Position numbers and translations under genes: made by a program. Shown here piece after piece: positions 48,253 to 56,996 of a DNA stretch of 64,000 nucleotides. The notes beneath the pieces are model-generated. The model worked only from the letters and a program-made list of their open reading frames with translations. It did no database searches and was not told the origin of the DNA. Every line of letters starts with the position of its first letter. The first letter of the stretch is position 1. Source of the stretch: Prauserella marina (GTDB lineage: Bacteria > Actinomycetota > Actinomycetes > Mycobacteriales > Pseudonocardiaceae); the NCBI RefSeq assembly GCF_002240355.1, contig NZ_CP016353.1:3646501-3710500 (forward strand), read 5' to 3'.

Positions 48253-48726
48253 TCAGGTGTCGGCGCCGCGAAAGTCTTCCGGGGAAACGGAATCCAGGAA
48301 CTCGCGGAACTTCTCGACTTCGTCTTCCTGCTCATCGGGAATGATGAGCCCGGCTTCTTCGAGCACGCCGTCCTCGGCGTGGATCGGAACGCCGACCCGC
48401 AGGGCCAGTGCCACCGAGTCACTCGGCCGCGCAGACACTCTGATGTCTCCGTCGAAAACCAGTTCGGCGAAGAACGTGCCCTCCCGCAGATCGGTGATGA
48501 CGACCTGTTGCAGTTCCCTGCCCAGCGCTCCGATGACTTCCTTGAGCAGGTCGTGGGTCAGGGGGCGGGCAGGGCGAACACCCTGCTGCTCCAAGGCGAT
48601 CGCCGTGGCCTCGACCGAGCCGATCCAGATCGGCAGGTATCGCTCACCTTCGGTTTCCCGCAGCAACAAGATCGGCTGATTGGCGGGTAGCTCGACCCTT
48701 ACGCCGACGACGCGCATCTCGCTCAT
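48253..48726 (-). CDS. Bifunctional nuclease family protein (Rv1829 type)
   Basis: 157 residues of the DUF151 family, named after plant bifunctional nucleases. The core LLRETEGERYLPIWIGSVEATAIALEQQGV and PSDSVALALRVGVPI matches. In M. tuberculosis it lies between the two MerR genes Rv1828 and Rv1830. Biochemical role in bacteria is uncertain. Start ATG 48726; ATG 48717 is possible. Confidence 0.92.
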   Translation of the reverse strand: MSEMRVVGVRVELPANQPILLLRETEGERYLPIWIGSVEATAIALEQQGVRPARPLTHDLLKEVIGALGRELQQVVITDLREGTFFAELVFDGDIRVSARPSDSVALALRVGVPIHAEDGVLEEAGLIIPDEQEDEVEKFREFLDSVSPEDFRGADT

Positions 48727-48956
48727 CGGGGCTTCGCCTCCCTCTCCTGCGCGCGGGCCGCAACGCTGTCACGAGGATCTCGCATCGACTCGGTCGACGC
48801 TACCCGTCAACTGGGCGCTGTGCTCGCTACGAATGATTCTGTCGGCTCGGTTCGCGAACCTTGCACTAACCGTACGGCATTCAGGTGAGATCGTTGAGGC
48901 ATCGACATGTGGCGTAACAGACGAGACACGCGAACCGACCATGTCCTCGTTCCATT

Positions 48957-49751
48957 CTACCCGCCGGTCACACCCCTGATACCCGCTTTCACCAGCAACG
49001 TATGCAAAGTGACCGACAGGGCCGCCAGCTCCCTGACAAGTTCGTCGGCCCGCGCCCTCGCGTCGCTGTCACGATGCCGGTACACCGGAGCGACGATCTG
49101 TTCAAGCAACCCGACCTCACGATCGGCGGAGGCCCGGAAAGCGCGCAGGTGACGGGGTTCGATGCCGAACTCGGTCATGGTCTTGACCGTCCTGGCGATC
49201 TGTACCGCGTCCACGTCGTAGAAACCCGCCGCCCCAGGCCGGACGAGACCGTACTGGTGAAGCTCTGCGAGCAGGCCCTCGTCGATTCCCGCCTCGGCGA
49301 GCAGATCTTCCCTCGTCAGCCGGATCTCGCGTTCGAGAGCGAAGTCGGCGGGAGACGGAAGACCGTGTCCCGCCTTGCCCTGTCCGCCTGAGCCGCCGTG
49401 ACCGGAATGCCTTTCGTCCCCGCCCGTCCCGTCGAGTGGGACGAGCTTGCGAGGCGGTTTCGGTACCGCGGCGGAAGGTTCCGCGCCGCGGTCGGCCGCG
49501 TCGAGCTGTTCCTTGATGACCTTCAGCGGAAGGTAGTGATCGCGCTGAGCGGCCAGCACGAAACGAAGCCGCTCCACGTCAGGCGCGGTGAACTGACGAT
49601 AGCCGGACGGCGTGCGGCCAGGCTGAACAAGGCCCTCCGATTCGAGGAACCTGATCTTCGAGATGGTGACATCGGGGAAATCCTTGCGCAGTTGCGCCAG
49701 TACGGCCCCGATGCTCAACCCGTCACGCTGTGGCCGCCCGGCAGCCGTCAC
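48957..49751 (-). CDS. MerR-family regulator (Rv1828 type)
   Basis: 264 residues with an N-terminal MerR winged helix (SIGAVLAQLRKDFPDVTISKIRFLESEGLVQPGRTPSGYR) and a C-terminal effector region. Rv1828 lies immediately after garA in M. tuberculosis. Here GTG 49751 overlaps the garA stop (GTGA). It has no metal-binding cysteine pair. A 230-bp gap separates it from the nuclease gene. Confidence 0.92.
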   Translation of the reverse strand: MTAAGRPQRDGLSIGAVLAQLRKDFPDVTISKIRFLESEGLVQPGRTPSGYRQFTAPDVERLRFVLAAQRDHYLPLKVIKEQLDAADRGAEPSAAVPKPPRKLVPLDGTGGDERHSGHGGSGGQGKAGHGLPSPADFALEREIRLTREDLLAEAGIDEGLLAELHQYGLVRPGAAGFYDVDAVQIARTVKTMTEFGIEPRHLRAFRASADREVGLLEQIVAPVYRHRDSDARARADELVRELAALSVTLHTLLVKAGIRGVTGG

Positions 49752-50212
49752 TGTGCCCCCTGACCCCCGTGGCCGGGGCCGGTCAGGAAGACGAGGCGGA
49801 ACTTGCCGATCTGAACCTCGTCACCCCCGGCGAGCACCGCCTGGTCAACCGGCTCACGATTGACATAGGTGCCGTTGAGGCTGCCCACGTCGATCACGAC
49901 GAACTCGCCGCCTTCACGCCGGAACTCGGCGTGCCTGCGCGACACCGTGACGTCGTCGAGGAAGATGTCGCTGTCGGGGTGGCGGCCCGCGCTCGTCGTG
50001 TCACGATCGAGCAGGAACCGCGATCCGGCGTTGGGGCCGCGCTTGACCACCAGCAGTGCGGAGCCCGTCGGCAGGGCGTCGACACCGGCCTCCTGCGGCT
50101 CGACCGCCGGCGCTTCCTGACCTTCCATCTCCGACAGGAAGTCGGCCCGGAAAACGGAGGTCCGCTCCGGAGACTGCTCCGGGGGAACGCCGGGCCCGTC
50201 GTTCGTGCTCAC
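49748..50212 (-). CDS. garA: FHA-domain regulator GarA/OdhI
   Basis: 154-residue FHA protein controlling 2-oxoglutarate dehydrogenase and glutamate metabolism through phospho-dependent binding. The FHA core has GRHPDSDIFLDDVTVSRRHAEF and GSLNGTYVN. The N-terminal switch reads ERTSVF, where GarA and OdhI have ETTSVF; only one threonine (Thr18) remains. GTG 50212 follows AGGAG by 7 bases; a longer frame to 50266 is less likely. It overlaps the MerR gene by 4 bases and follows gcvH. Confidence 0.93.
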   Translation of the reverse strand: MSTNDGPGVPPEQSPERTSVFRADFLSEMEGQEAPAVEPQEAGVDALPTGSALLVVKRGPNAGSRFLLDRDTTSAGRHPDSDIFLDDVTVSRRHAEFRREGGEFVVIDVGSLNGTYVNREPVDQAVLAGGDEVQIGKFRLVFLTGPGHGGQGAQ

Positions 50213-50308
50213 CTGAGCTCTCCTAACGCACTGAATGTATTGCCATGGAAAACGTGGTGTTGCCAACGTACCGTGCCTGGTCGGCCACGGGTGCCGGGGC
50301 TCCCCCGA

Positions 50309-50692
50309 TCAACCGTTGATCACGCGTTGGTAGGCCTCCGCGTCGAGCAGGCCCTCGACGGTGCTCGCGTCGTCGAGCTTGACCTCGATGAGCCAGCCCT
50401 CACCGTAGGGGTCGCTGTTGACGAGCTCGGGCGACTCGGAAACGGCGCCGTTGACGGCCACCACTTCCCCGTCGAGCGGAGCGAACAGTTCGGAGACGCT
50501 CTTGGTCGATTCGACCTCACCGAACACGTCGCCGGCGTCGAGCTGCCTTCCGATCTCGGGAAGTTCGACGAAGACCACGTCGCCGAGCTGATCCTGCGCG
50601 TACTCCGTGATCCCGACGCGCACCGTGTCGCTGTTTTTGACGACGACCCACTCGTGCTCTTCGGTGTAGCGCAGCTCTTCCGGAGTGGACAA
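50309..50692 (-). CDS. gcvH: Glycine cleavage system H protein
   Basis: 127-residue lipoyl carrier shuttling the aminomethyl group between P and T proteins. The lipoylated lysine is Lys64 in GEVESTKSVSELFAP. The N-terminus PEELRYTEEHEWV matches the family. TTG 50692 is the likely start, because the frame extending to 50743 adds residues not found in the family. It lies upstream of garA as in Rv1826-Rv1827. Confidence 0.95.
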   Translation of the reverse strand: MSTPEELRYTEEHEWVVVKNSDTVRVGITEYAQDQLGDVVFVELPEIGRQLDAGDVFGEVESTKSVSELFAPLDGEVVAVNGAVSESPELVNSDPYGEGWLIEVKLDDASTVEGLLDAEAYQRVING

Positions 50693-50838
50693 CCCCGTCC
50701 CCTTTCGTGCTCTACGCAGGTTGCGTGCTGGGCATCTTTGCACAACGGGACAGGGAAAACCTCAGCAGAGGCAGACGTGCGCCTTGCTTGTGACCTCACG
50801 GGAAACACGTGGGCGCCGGCGCTGGGCCGAGTGGGTGA

Positions 50839-51627
50839 TCAACCGCGAGCCGTCCTGTCGGCGCCGCTGCCGGTGTGCTCGGTGTTCCCGGCGCGCTCGG
50901 CGGTACCGGTGTCACCGGCGGGAGCCGCGCGGCGACCGGACACGGCGAGCACGGTCTGCACGACGTAGAGCGCGCCGGACCAGAGATAGAGGGCTCCGCC
51001 CCAGGCGGTGAAGGCGTAGGCGAACGGGCGGATGATCTCCGCCGCGGTCGAGTCACCCTGGGTCAGCAACAACAGCGGGAACGCGTACATCAGGTTGAAG
51101 GTCGCGGCCTTGCCGGCGTAGGTCACCTCTGGCGGGAGGAAATCGTGCCTGCGCAGGACGAGTAGGCAGATGCCGCAGATAATTTCCCTGCCGACGAGCA
51201 CGGCGACCACCCACCAGGGAATGATCTCCCTGAACAGGAAGGCGATGAGGGTGGCGATGATGTAGAGCCGGTCGGCCGCGGGGTCGAGGAGCTGCCCGAG
51301 CCTGCTCTGCTGGTTGAGCCATCTCGCGAGTTTGCCGTCGAGCCAGTCGGTGAGGGCGCTGAACACGAGAATGGCCAGCGCCCAGCCGTCTTCTTGCGGA
51401 CCGAGAAGCAGCCACAGGAACACCGGAACACCGGCGAGCCGCAGCAGCGACAACATGTTGGGGACGTTCAGCGCCTGCCGGGCCAGTGAGGGCTCCGAAA
51501 TGCCGCCAGTGCCGTCAGTGCAGTCGTCTCCGTTCGCCACCGCGGCTGTGCCGCTACCGTCTCCAGCACCGTCGTTGTCGGGGTGGTCGACGTGGTTACC
51601 TTCGCGCGGGTTTGCCGACTCGGTCAC
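50839..51627 (-). CDS. CDP-alcohol phosphatidyltransferase (PgsA2 type)
   Basis: 262-residue membrane enzyme transferring a phosphatidyl group from CDP-diacylglycerol to an alcohol. The catalytic motif D(x2)DG(x2)AR(x8)G(x3)D(x3)D is complete in DWLDGKLARWLNQQSRLGQLLDPAAD. An acidic 50-residue N-terminal extension precedes four to six helices. Rv1822 (pgsA2) is the positional match. The three proteins Rv1823-Rv1825 found between it and gcvH in M. tuberculosis are absent. Product may be phosphatidylglycerophosphate or a related lipid. Confidence 0.9.
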   Translation of the reverse strand: MTESANPREGNHVDHPDNDGAGDGSGTAAVANGDDCTDGTGGISEPSLARQALNVPNMLSLLRLAGVPVFLWLLLGPQEDGWALAILVFSALTDWLDGKLARWLNQQSRLGQLLDPAADRLYIIATLIAFLFREIIPWWVVAVLVGREIICGICLLVLRRHDFLPPEVTYAGKAATFNLMYAFPLLLLTQGDSTAAEIIRPFAYAFTAWGGALYLWSGALYVVQTVLAVSGRRAAPAGDTGTAERAGNTEHTGSGADRTARG

Positions 51628-51660
51628 CCGTTCACCGTATCGGCCGCGCGCCGAGGGCCC

Positions 51661-51894
51661 TCAGCTGGCGCGGCGATAGCTCCAGCCCCTGCGGCGCAGG
51701 TCCTCTCGGGTCAGTGCACGCGGCCTGCCGTGGTTGTCCGTGCCCATCCAGCGCGGGCGGCCCGGCCCGCTTTCCAGTACGAATGGCCTTCCCTGACTCC
51801 AGACGACCGTGCACGGGGTGGTGGGCGGCCCAGTCACTCCGTCGGTCCTGGTGGTGGATCCTGTGGATCCCGTCGCGTTCTCTTCGGTACTCAT
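51661..51894 (-). CDS. Small conserved-looking hypothetical protein
   Basis: 77 residues from ATG 51894; a longer frame to 51954 lacks support. The C-terminal half is basic with WSQGRPFVLE...RWMGTDNHGRPRALTREDLRRRGW, a pattern resembling small actinobacterial proteins near pgsA genes. No known domain. It precedes the PgsA-like gene by 33 bases on the same strand, so it may lead that operon. Confidence 0.55.
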   Translation of the reverse strand: MSTEENATGSTGSTTRTDGVTGPPTTPCTVVWSQGRPFVLESGPGRPRWMGTDNHGRPRALTREDLRRRGWSYRRAS

Positions 51895-52133
51895 CGCTCT
51901 CTGTGTTCGAGTCGGGTGGGTCGGTATGGGGGTTTCCGCAAGCTCCGGCATCACAAACCTGCCATCGCCATGCTCACTGGGTTCATCGGTTCACGCTGGC
52001 AAAGTGTTAACCCGCAACGCAAAACTTTCACCCAGGCAATTCTAGGAGACCGGTGCAACCCTGGTCATCGACCATCCACATTGGATCCGACTCGAACACG
52101 GAGAGGTACTACTGAAAGTAGTCGGCGCCGGAG

Positions 52134-53900
52134 TCAGCCCTTCAGGCCGGGAAAGTCCTCTTCGCGAAATTCGCCCGCGATCCGCGACTCGTCGCCACCC
52201 GCGTCTCCCCTGCCGCGCAGCTCGACTCTGCGAATCTTGCCGGAGATCGTCTTGGGCAGTTCGGCGAACTCGATCCTGCGCACCCGCTTGTACGGCGCCA
52301 GATGCCGCCTGCAGAAGGCCAGGATGCTCTCCGCCGTCCCCGCGTCGGGTGCGTGCCCCGCAGTGAGCACGACGTATGCCTTCGGGACCGCGAGCCGGAT
52401 CGGGTCAGGGGCGGGAACGACGGCGGCCTCGGCCACCGCCTCGTGTTCGAGCAGGACGCTCTCCAGTTCGAACGGCGAGATGCGGTAGTCGGATGCCTTG
52501 AACACGTCGTCGGTGCGGCCGACATAGGTGATGTAGCCCTGCTCGTCGATCGAGCCGACGTCGCCCGTGTGGTAGTAGCCGTCGGCGAAGGCGGCCGCGG
52601 TGCGTTCCTCGTCGTCGGCGTAGCCGACCATCAGCCCGGCGGGCCGGTGCGCGAGGTCGAGGCAGATCTCGCCCTCCCCCGCCCTTTCGCCGCTGGCCGG
52701 GTCGACCAGCGCGACCGTGAAACCGGGCACCGCCCTGCCCATCGAACCCGGCTTGACCGGCTGGCCAGGAGTGTTCGCGATCTGCACGCTGGTCTCGGTT
52801 TGCCCGAAGCCGTCCCTGATCGTCACACCCCACGCCGTGCGGACCTGTTCGATGACCTCGGGGTTCAGCGGTTCGCCTGCCCCGACGACCTTGCGGGGCG
52901 GCACCCGCAGCGCGGTGAGGTCGGCCTGGATCAGCATCCGCCACACCGTCGGCGGCGCGCAGAAGCTCGTGATGCCACACCGGTCCATCTGCGCCATCAG
53001 CGCTTCCGCGTCGAAGCGCGTGTAGTTGTACAGAAACACGGTCGCCTCGGCGTTCCACGGGGCGAACACGTTGCTCCACGCGTGTTTCGCCCAGCCAGGC
53101 GAGGAGATGTTGAGATGCACGTCGCCGGGCTCGAGACCGATCCAGTACATCGTCGAGAGGTGGCCGACCGGATAGGACACCTGGGTGTGCTGGACGAGTT
53201 TGGGCTGCGCGGTGGTACCCGAGGTGAAATACAACAGCAGAGGATCGGCGGCCGAGGTCGGCCCCTCCGGCGTGAACGACTCGTCCTGGGTGTAGGCGTC
53301 GCTGAACGACTGCCAGCCCGGCACGGGCTCGCCGACCACGATGCGCGTGTAGTCGCCCTCGATGTCGGCGAACTTGGCCGCGTCGGCCGAGCGGATCACC
53401 ACGTGCCGCGCGTTGCCGCGCTCGACCCTGTCGACGAGGTCGGCGGGACCGAGCAGCGTCGAGGCGGGGATGATGACGGCGCCGAGCTTGATCGCGGCGA
53501 GGATCGTCTCCCACAGCTCACCCTGGTTGCCGAGCATCAGGATCAGGCGGTCGCCCCTGCGAACTCCGTTGGCGCGCAACCAGTTCGCCACCTGGTTGGA
53601 CCTGCGCGACATCTCAGGGTAGGTCCAACGGGTCTGCGAGCCGTCCTCCTCCACGATCCACAGCGCGTAGCGCCGCGCGTTGGCCGGATCGGCGGCGATC
53701 GCGTCGAACCAGTCGAGCGCCCAGTTGAACTCGCTCAGTTCCGGCCACGCGAAACCCGCGTAGGCCTTCTCGTAGTCCTCCCGGTGCGCGACGAGAAAGT
53801 CGCGTGCCTCCCGGAAGGCGGTGGTGGCGGCACTTGCCTTGCCTGCCCTGCTCGGCTCGCCGCCGGTGGTCGTGCTGCGCGCCGCGGCATCGTTGCTCAC
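52134..53900 (-). CDS. AMP-forming acyl-CoA synthetase
   Basis: 588-residue adenylating enzyme making acyl-CoA from a carboxylic acid. Motifs include the P-loop-like YFTSGTTAQPKLVQHT (A3), DGFGQTET (A5), YHTGDVG with GRTDDVFKASDYRISPFELE (A7-A8), and the C-terminal lysine in PKTISGKIRR (A10). Sequence type is closest to acetyl- or medium-chain-CoA synthetases. It follows the enoyl-CoA hydratase gene after 42 bases in the same direction, so the two likely degrade a carboxylic acid together. Confidence 0.93.
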   Translation of the reverse strand: MSNDAAARSTTTGGEPSRAGKASAATTAFREARDFLVAHREDYEKAYAGFAWPELSEFNWALDWFDAIAADPANARRYALWIVEEDGSQTRWTYPEMSRRSNQVANWLRANGVRRGDRLILMLGNQGELWETILAAIKLGAVIIPASTLLGPADLVDRVERGNARHVVIRSADAAKFADIEGDYTRIVVGEPVPGWQSFSDAYTQDESFTPEGPTSAADPLLLYFTSGTTAQPKLVQHTQVSYPVGHLSTMYWIGLEPGDVHLNISSPGWAKHAWSNVFAPWNAEATVFLYNYTRFDAEALMAQMDRCGITSFCAPPTVWRMLIQADLTALRVPPRKVVGAGEPLNPEVIEQVRTAWGVTIRDGFGQTETSVQIANTPGQPVKPGSMGRAVPGFTVALVDPASGERAGEGEICLDLAHRPAGLMVGYADDEERTAAAFADGYYHTGDVGSIDEQGYITYVGRTDDVFKASDYRISPFELESVLLEHEAVAEAAVVPAPDPIRLAVPKAYVVLTAGHAPDAGTAESILAFCRRHLAPYKRVRRIEFAELPKTISGKIRRVELRGRGDAGGDESRIAGEFREEDFPGLKG

Positions 53901-53942
53901 GTTGTTCTCCTTGCTGTTCTCACCCGGTTGGACTGTTCCCGC

Positions 53943-54785
53943 CTACTCGCCCGTGAAGCGCGGGGGCCTGCGTTCCATGAAGGCCTGCACAGCTTCGCCG
54001 AGATCCTTGCTGGGAAGAAACGCCGCGTTCCACGCCGACACGTAGCGCAGCCCCGCTTCGACCCGTTGCTCGGTGTTGACGGACAGTACGTCCTTGACGC
54101 CCTGCACCACCAGCGGTGGGTTGGCCGCGATCTCGGCCGCCAGTTCGCGGGCCGCCCTCAGCGTCGATTCTTGATCGGGATAGACGTCGTTGACCAGCCC
54201 GATCCGCTCGGCGCGCTCGGCGGTGATGTCCTTGCCCGTCAACGCGAGTTCCCTCAGGTGTCCCTCGCCGACAATGCCGCTCAGCCGCTGAAGGCTGCCG
54301 AGATCGGCCACGATCGCGACCTTGACCTCCCTCACGCTGAACTTCGCCTCGGCGCTGGCCACCCGGATGTCGGCCGCGCTGATGACGTCGACCCCGCCGC
54401 CGATGCACCATCCGCTGATCGCGGCGATCACCGGTGCGCGGCTGGCGGCCACCGCGCCGACCGCCCGTTGCATGCGGCGGACCTCGGCGAGAAACGCCGT
54501 TCTTGGCGCGGCCAGCGCGTCTCCTCCGAGGTATTCCGACCACCCTGGCAGCATCGCCGGCAGATCGAGGCCGTAGGAGAAGTGCGAACCCGATCCGGTC
54601 AGCACGACCGCCCGCACCTCGGGGTCGGCGTCGAGCGCGCCGAAGACGACCGGCAGCTCCCGCCAGAAGTCGGGGCCCATCGCGTTGCCCTTCGAGGGAC
54701 CGAGCAGAGTCACCTCGGCGACGTGCTCGTCGCGGTCGACACGCAGCGAGACCAGGTCGCGCGAAATGTCGTCGATGTCAGTCAT
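53943..54785 (-). CDS. Enoyl-CoA hydratase/isomerase
   Basis: 280-residue crotonase-fold enzyme. The oxyanion-hole regions GSHFSYGLDLPAM and ISGWCIGGGVDVISAADIRVAS are present. The catalytic Glu of classical hydratases is replaced in part (GVDVI, Asp where isomerases have Asp/Glu), so a dienoyl-CoA isomerase-like function is possible. ATG 54785 follows AGGA. It is divergent from the alpha/beta hydrolase with a palindrome between. Confidence 0.88.
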   Translation of the reverse strand: MTDIDDISRDLVSLRVDRDEHVAEVTLLGPSKGNAMGPDFWRELPVVFGALDADPEVRAVVLTGSGSHFSYGLDLPAMLPGWSEYLGGDALAAPRTAFLAEVRRMQRAVGAVAASRAPVIAAISGWCIGGGVDVISAADIRVASAEAKFSVREVKVAIVADLGSLQRLSGIVGEGHLRELALTGKDITAERAERIGLVNDVYPDQESTLRAARELAAEIAANPPLVVQGVKDVLSVNTEQRVEAGLRYVSAWNAAFLPSKDLGEAVQAFMERRPPRFTGE

Positions 54786-54806
54786 GACTGTCATCCTGAC
54801 GTACGT

Positions 54807-54825
54807 GGTTGGCACGTTGCCAACC
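54807..54825. promoter_or_regulatory. Palindrome between hydratase and hydrolase genes
   Basis: GGTTGGCA-CGT-TGCCAACC is a perfect 8-3-8 inverted repeat in the 80-bp divergent spacer. It resembles an operator for a regulator not encoded in the window. Confidence 0.6.
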
Positions 54826-54865
54826 GCTAACCTTGCGAGGAGGCCGTGCGCCGGGAAGGACGAGC

Positions 54866-55750
54866 ATGAGCGCAGTGCACGCCGCGAACGCGGTCCCCTC
54901 GACAGCTGACGCCGCTGACACCATAACCACCGGCTCCTGGCGGCCCATCGAACTGGCGGGGACCTTCGACTACGAGGGCAACCGGCTGGCCTACACCGAG
55001 TACGGCGCGGGCGACGACGTCGTGGTGCTGACCCACGGCATCATGTTCACGCGCAGGATGCACGCGCCGCTGGCTAGGGAGCTGGCGGCAAGGGGCTATC
55101 GCGTCGTGACGCTCGACCTGCTCGGTCACGGTGAGTCCGAGCGGCCAGCCGAATCATGGCGGTACTCGATGCCGGACTTCGCGCGACAGACGCTGGCGCT
55201 GCTCGACCACCTCGGTCTCGGCGCGGCCGTCGTCGGCGGAACCTCGCTCGGGGCGAACGTGGCGCTGGAGGTGGCCATCGTGGCGCCGGAGCGGGTGAAG
55301 GGCCTCGTGGTCGAGATGCCGGTGCTCGACAACGCGGTGGTCGCCGGACTGCTGACGTTCGGGCCGCTGCTGTTCGCGGCCAGGTTCCTGCCGTGGACCG
55401 TCCGCGCGGTCGGCGCGCTTGCCCGGCTCGTTCCGCACGGCAACCAGTGGGCCGACGTCGTCACCGACACCCTCGATCAGCAACCGGCCGCGATGGCCGC
55501 ACTGCTGCACGGCGTGTTCTTCGGCAGGATCGCGCCGCCGAAATCGGTGCGCGGCGACATCGCCGTGCCCGCGCTGGTGATCGGGCACGAACGGGACCCC
55601 GTCCATCCCTTCGGGGACGCCGACACGCTCGCCGCCGACCTGCCCGGCGCCGAGTTCGTCCAGGCCCGCAGTCCGGTGGAACTGCGGCTCGACCCCACGA
55701 GGCTCACCGAGGCCATCGCGGGGTTCGTCGGCCGCTGCTACTCGCGCTGA
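54866..55750 (+). CDS. Alpha/beta hydrolase
   Basis: 294-residue esterase- or lyase-type hydrolase. The oxyanion region VLTHGIMFTRRMH, nucleophile elbow GGTSLGAN with Ser in GTSLG, and Asp/His context in the C-terminal third are visible. ATG 54866 has GGAAGGA upstream. It is divergent from the beta-oxidation-like pair. The last 13 bases overlap the end of the siroheme synthase gene on the opposite strand. Substrate unknown. Confidence 0.88.
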   Translation: MSAVHAANAVPSTADAADTITTGSWRPIELAGTFDYEGNRLAYTEYGAGDDVVVLTHGIMFTRRMHAPLARELAARGYRVVTLDLLGHGESERPAESWRYSMPDFARQTLALLDHLGLGAAVVGGTSLGANVALEVAIVAPERVKGLVVEMPVLDNAVVAGLLTFGPLLFAARFLPWTVRAVGALARLVPHGNQWADVVTDTLDQQPAAMAALLHGVFFGRIAPPKSVRGDIAVPALVIGHERDPVHPFGDADTLAADLPGAEFVQARSPVELRLDPTRLTEAIAGFVGRCYSR

Positions 55751-56958
55751 GCGAGACCGGCGACGGGGCCGATGACGGTGATCGCGGGCGGGGCGATGCC
55801 CGCCTCGGCCGCGTCGGCCGCGATGTCACGGAGCGTGGAGTGCACGACCCGCTGTGCGGCCAGCGTCCCGTCCTGGATCATGGCGACCGGGGTCTCGGCC
55901 GGCCTGCCCGCCTCGACCAGCGTTTCGGCGAACACCGCGATGCGCTCGACACCCATCATGAGCACGATCGTGCCTCGCAGCCTGCCCAGTGCGGCCCAGT
56001 CGGTCAGCGACTGGGGATGTCCGGGCGGCACGTGGCCGGAGACCACCACCACCTCGTGCGTGACGCCGCGGTGGGTCACCGGGATGCCTGCCGAGGCGGG
56101 GACGGCGAAGGCGCTGGTGACACCGGGGACCATGGTGAAGGGGACACCGGCGTCGGCGCAGGCGAGCGCTTCCTCGAAGCCCCTGCCGTACACGTAGGGG
56201 TCGCCGCCCTTGAGCCGGACGACGAACTTGCCGGCGCGGGCGTTCTCGACGAGCGTCTTGTTGATGACCTCCTGGCTGGCGGCCCTTCCGTAGGGGATTT
56301 TCGCCGCGTCGACGACCTCGACGTGCGGCGGCAGTTCGTCGAGCAGTTCGCGGGGCGCGAGCCGGTCGGTGACCACGACGTCGGCCCTTGCCAGCAGCCT
56401 GCGCCCGCGCACGGTGATCAGTTCGGGGTCGCCGGGTCCCCCGCCGACGAGCGCGACACCGGCGCGCGACGGTTCGCCATCCTCGCCCGGATCGGCGACG
56501 GTTCCTGCCCGTAGCCCGTCGAGCAGATTGTCCCTCACGGCGGCGGAGCGCTGCGGCGCGCCGCCCGAGAGCACACCGACCAGCAGGCCGTCATGCTCGC
56601 CGGAGGCCGGGGTGACCGCGCTGCCCTCGATACCGGCGTCGGCCCTGACGCAGAACACCCTCGCCCGTTCCGCCTCGACGCACACGGCCGCGTTGACGTC
56701 CGGGTCGGCGGTGCAGGCCAGGGCGTACCAGGCGCCGTCGAGATCGCCCTCGCGATAGGCCCGCCGGTGCCAGGTGATCTCTCCCGCGTCGGCCATCGCG
56801 CCGACCGAGGGGGTCGTGGCGGGTGAGATCACTTCGACGGCGGCGCCCGCCTTGACCAGTCTCGGCAGCCGCCGCTGCGCGACCGTGCCTCCGCCGACGA
56901 CGACGACCCTGCGTCCCGCGAGATCCAATCCGACAAGGTAGTGCTGCTCCTGCGCCAT
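55738..56958 (-). CDS. cysG: Siroheme synthase (fused precorrin-2 dehydrogenase/uroporphyrinogen-III methyltransferase)
   Basis: 406 residues with two parts. The N-terminal part (about 1-150) is a NAD-binding precorrin-2 dehydrogenase (GRRVVVVGGGTVAQRRLPRLV, CTADPDVNAAV). The C-terminal part (about 160-406) is a SUMT (VALVGGGPGDPELITVRGRRLL, KGGDPYVYGRG). Together they make sirohydrochlorin from uroporphyrinogen III for siroheme of sulfite/nitrite reductase, or feed cobalamin synthesis. It overlaps the hydrolase gene by 13 bases tail to tail. Confidence 0.95.
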   Translation of the reverse strand: MAQEQHYLVGLDLAGRRVVVVGGGTVAQRRLPRLVKAGAAVEVISPATTPSVGAMADAGEITWHRRAYREGDLDGAWYALACTADPDVNAAVCVEAERARVFCVRADAGIEGSAVTPASGEHDGLLVGVLSGGAPQRSAAVRDNLLDGLRAGTVADPGEDGEPSRAGVALVGGGPGDPELITVRGRRLLARADVVVTDRLAPRELLDELPPHVEVVDAAKIPYGRAASQEVINKTLVENARAGKFVVRLKGGDPYVYGRGFEEALACADAGVPFTMVPGVTSAFAVPASAGIPVTHRGVTHEVVVVSGHVPPGHPQSLTDWAALGRLRGTIVLMMGVERIAVFAETLVEAGRPAETPVAMIQDGTLAAQRVVHSTLRDIAADAAEAGIAPPAITVIGPVAGLAQRE

Positions 56959-56996
56959 GCGCCAAGCATGCCGCAGCGCCGTGCCTGTACTCGCGA

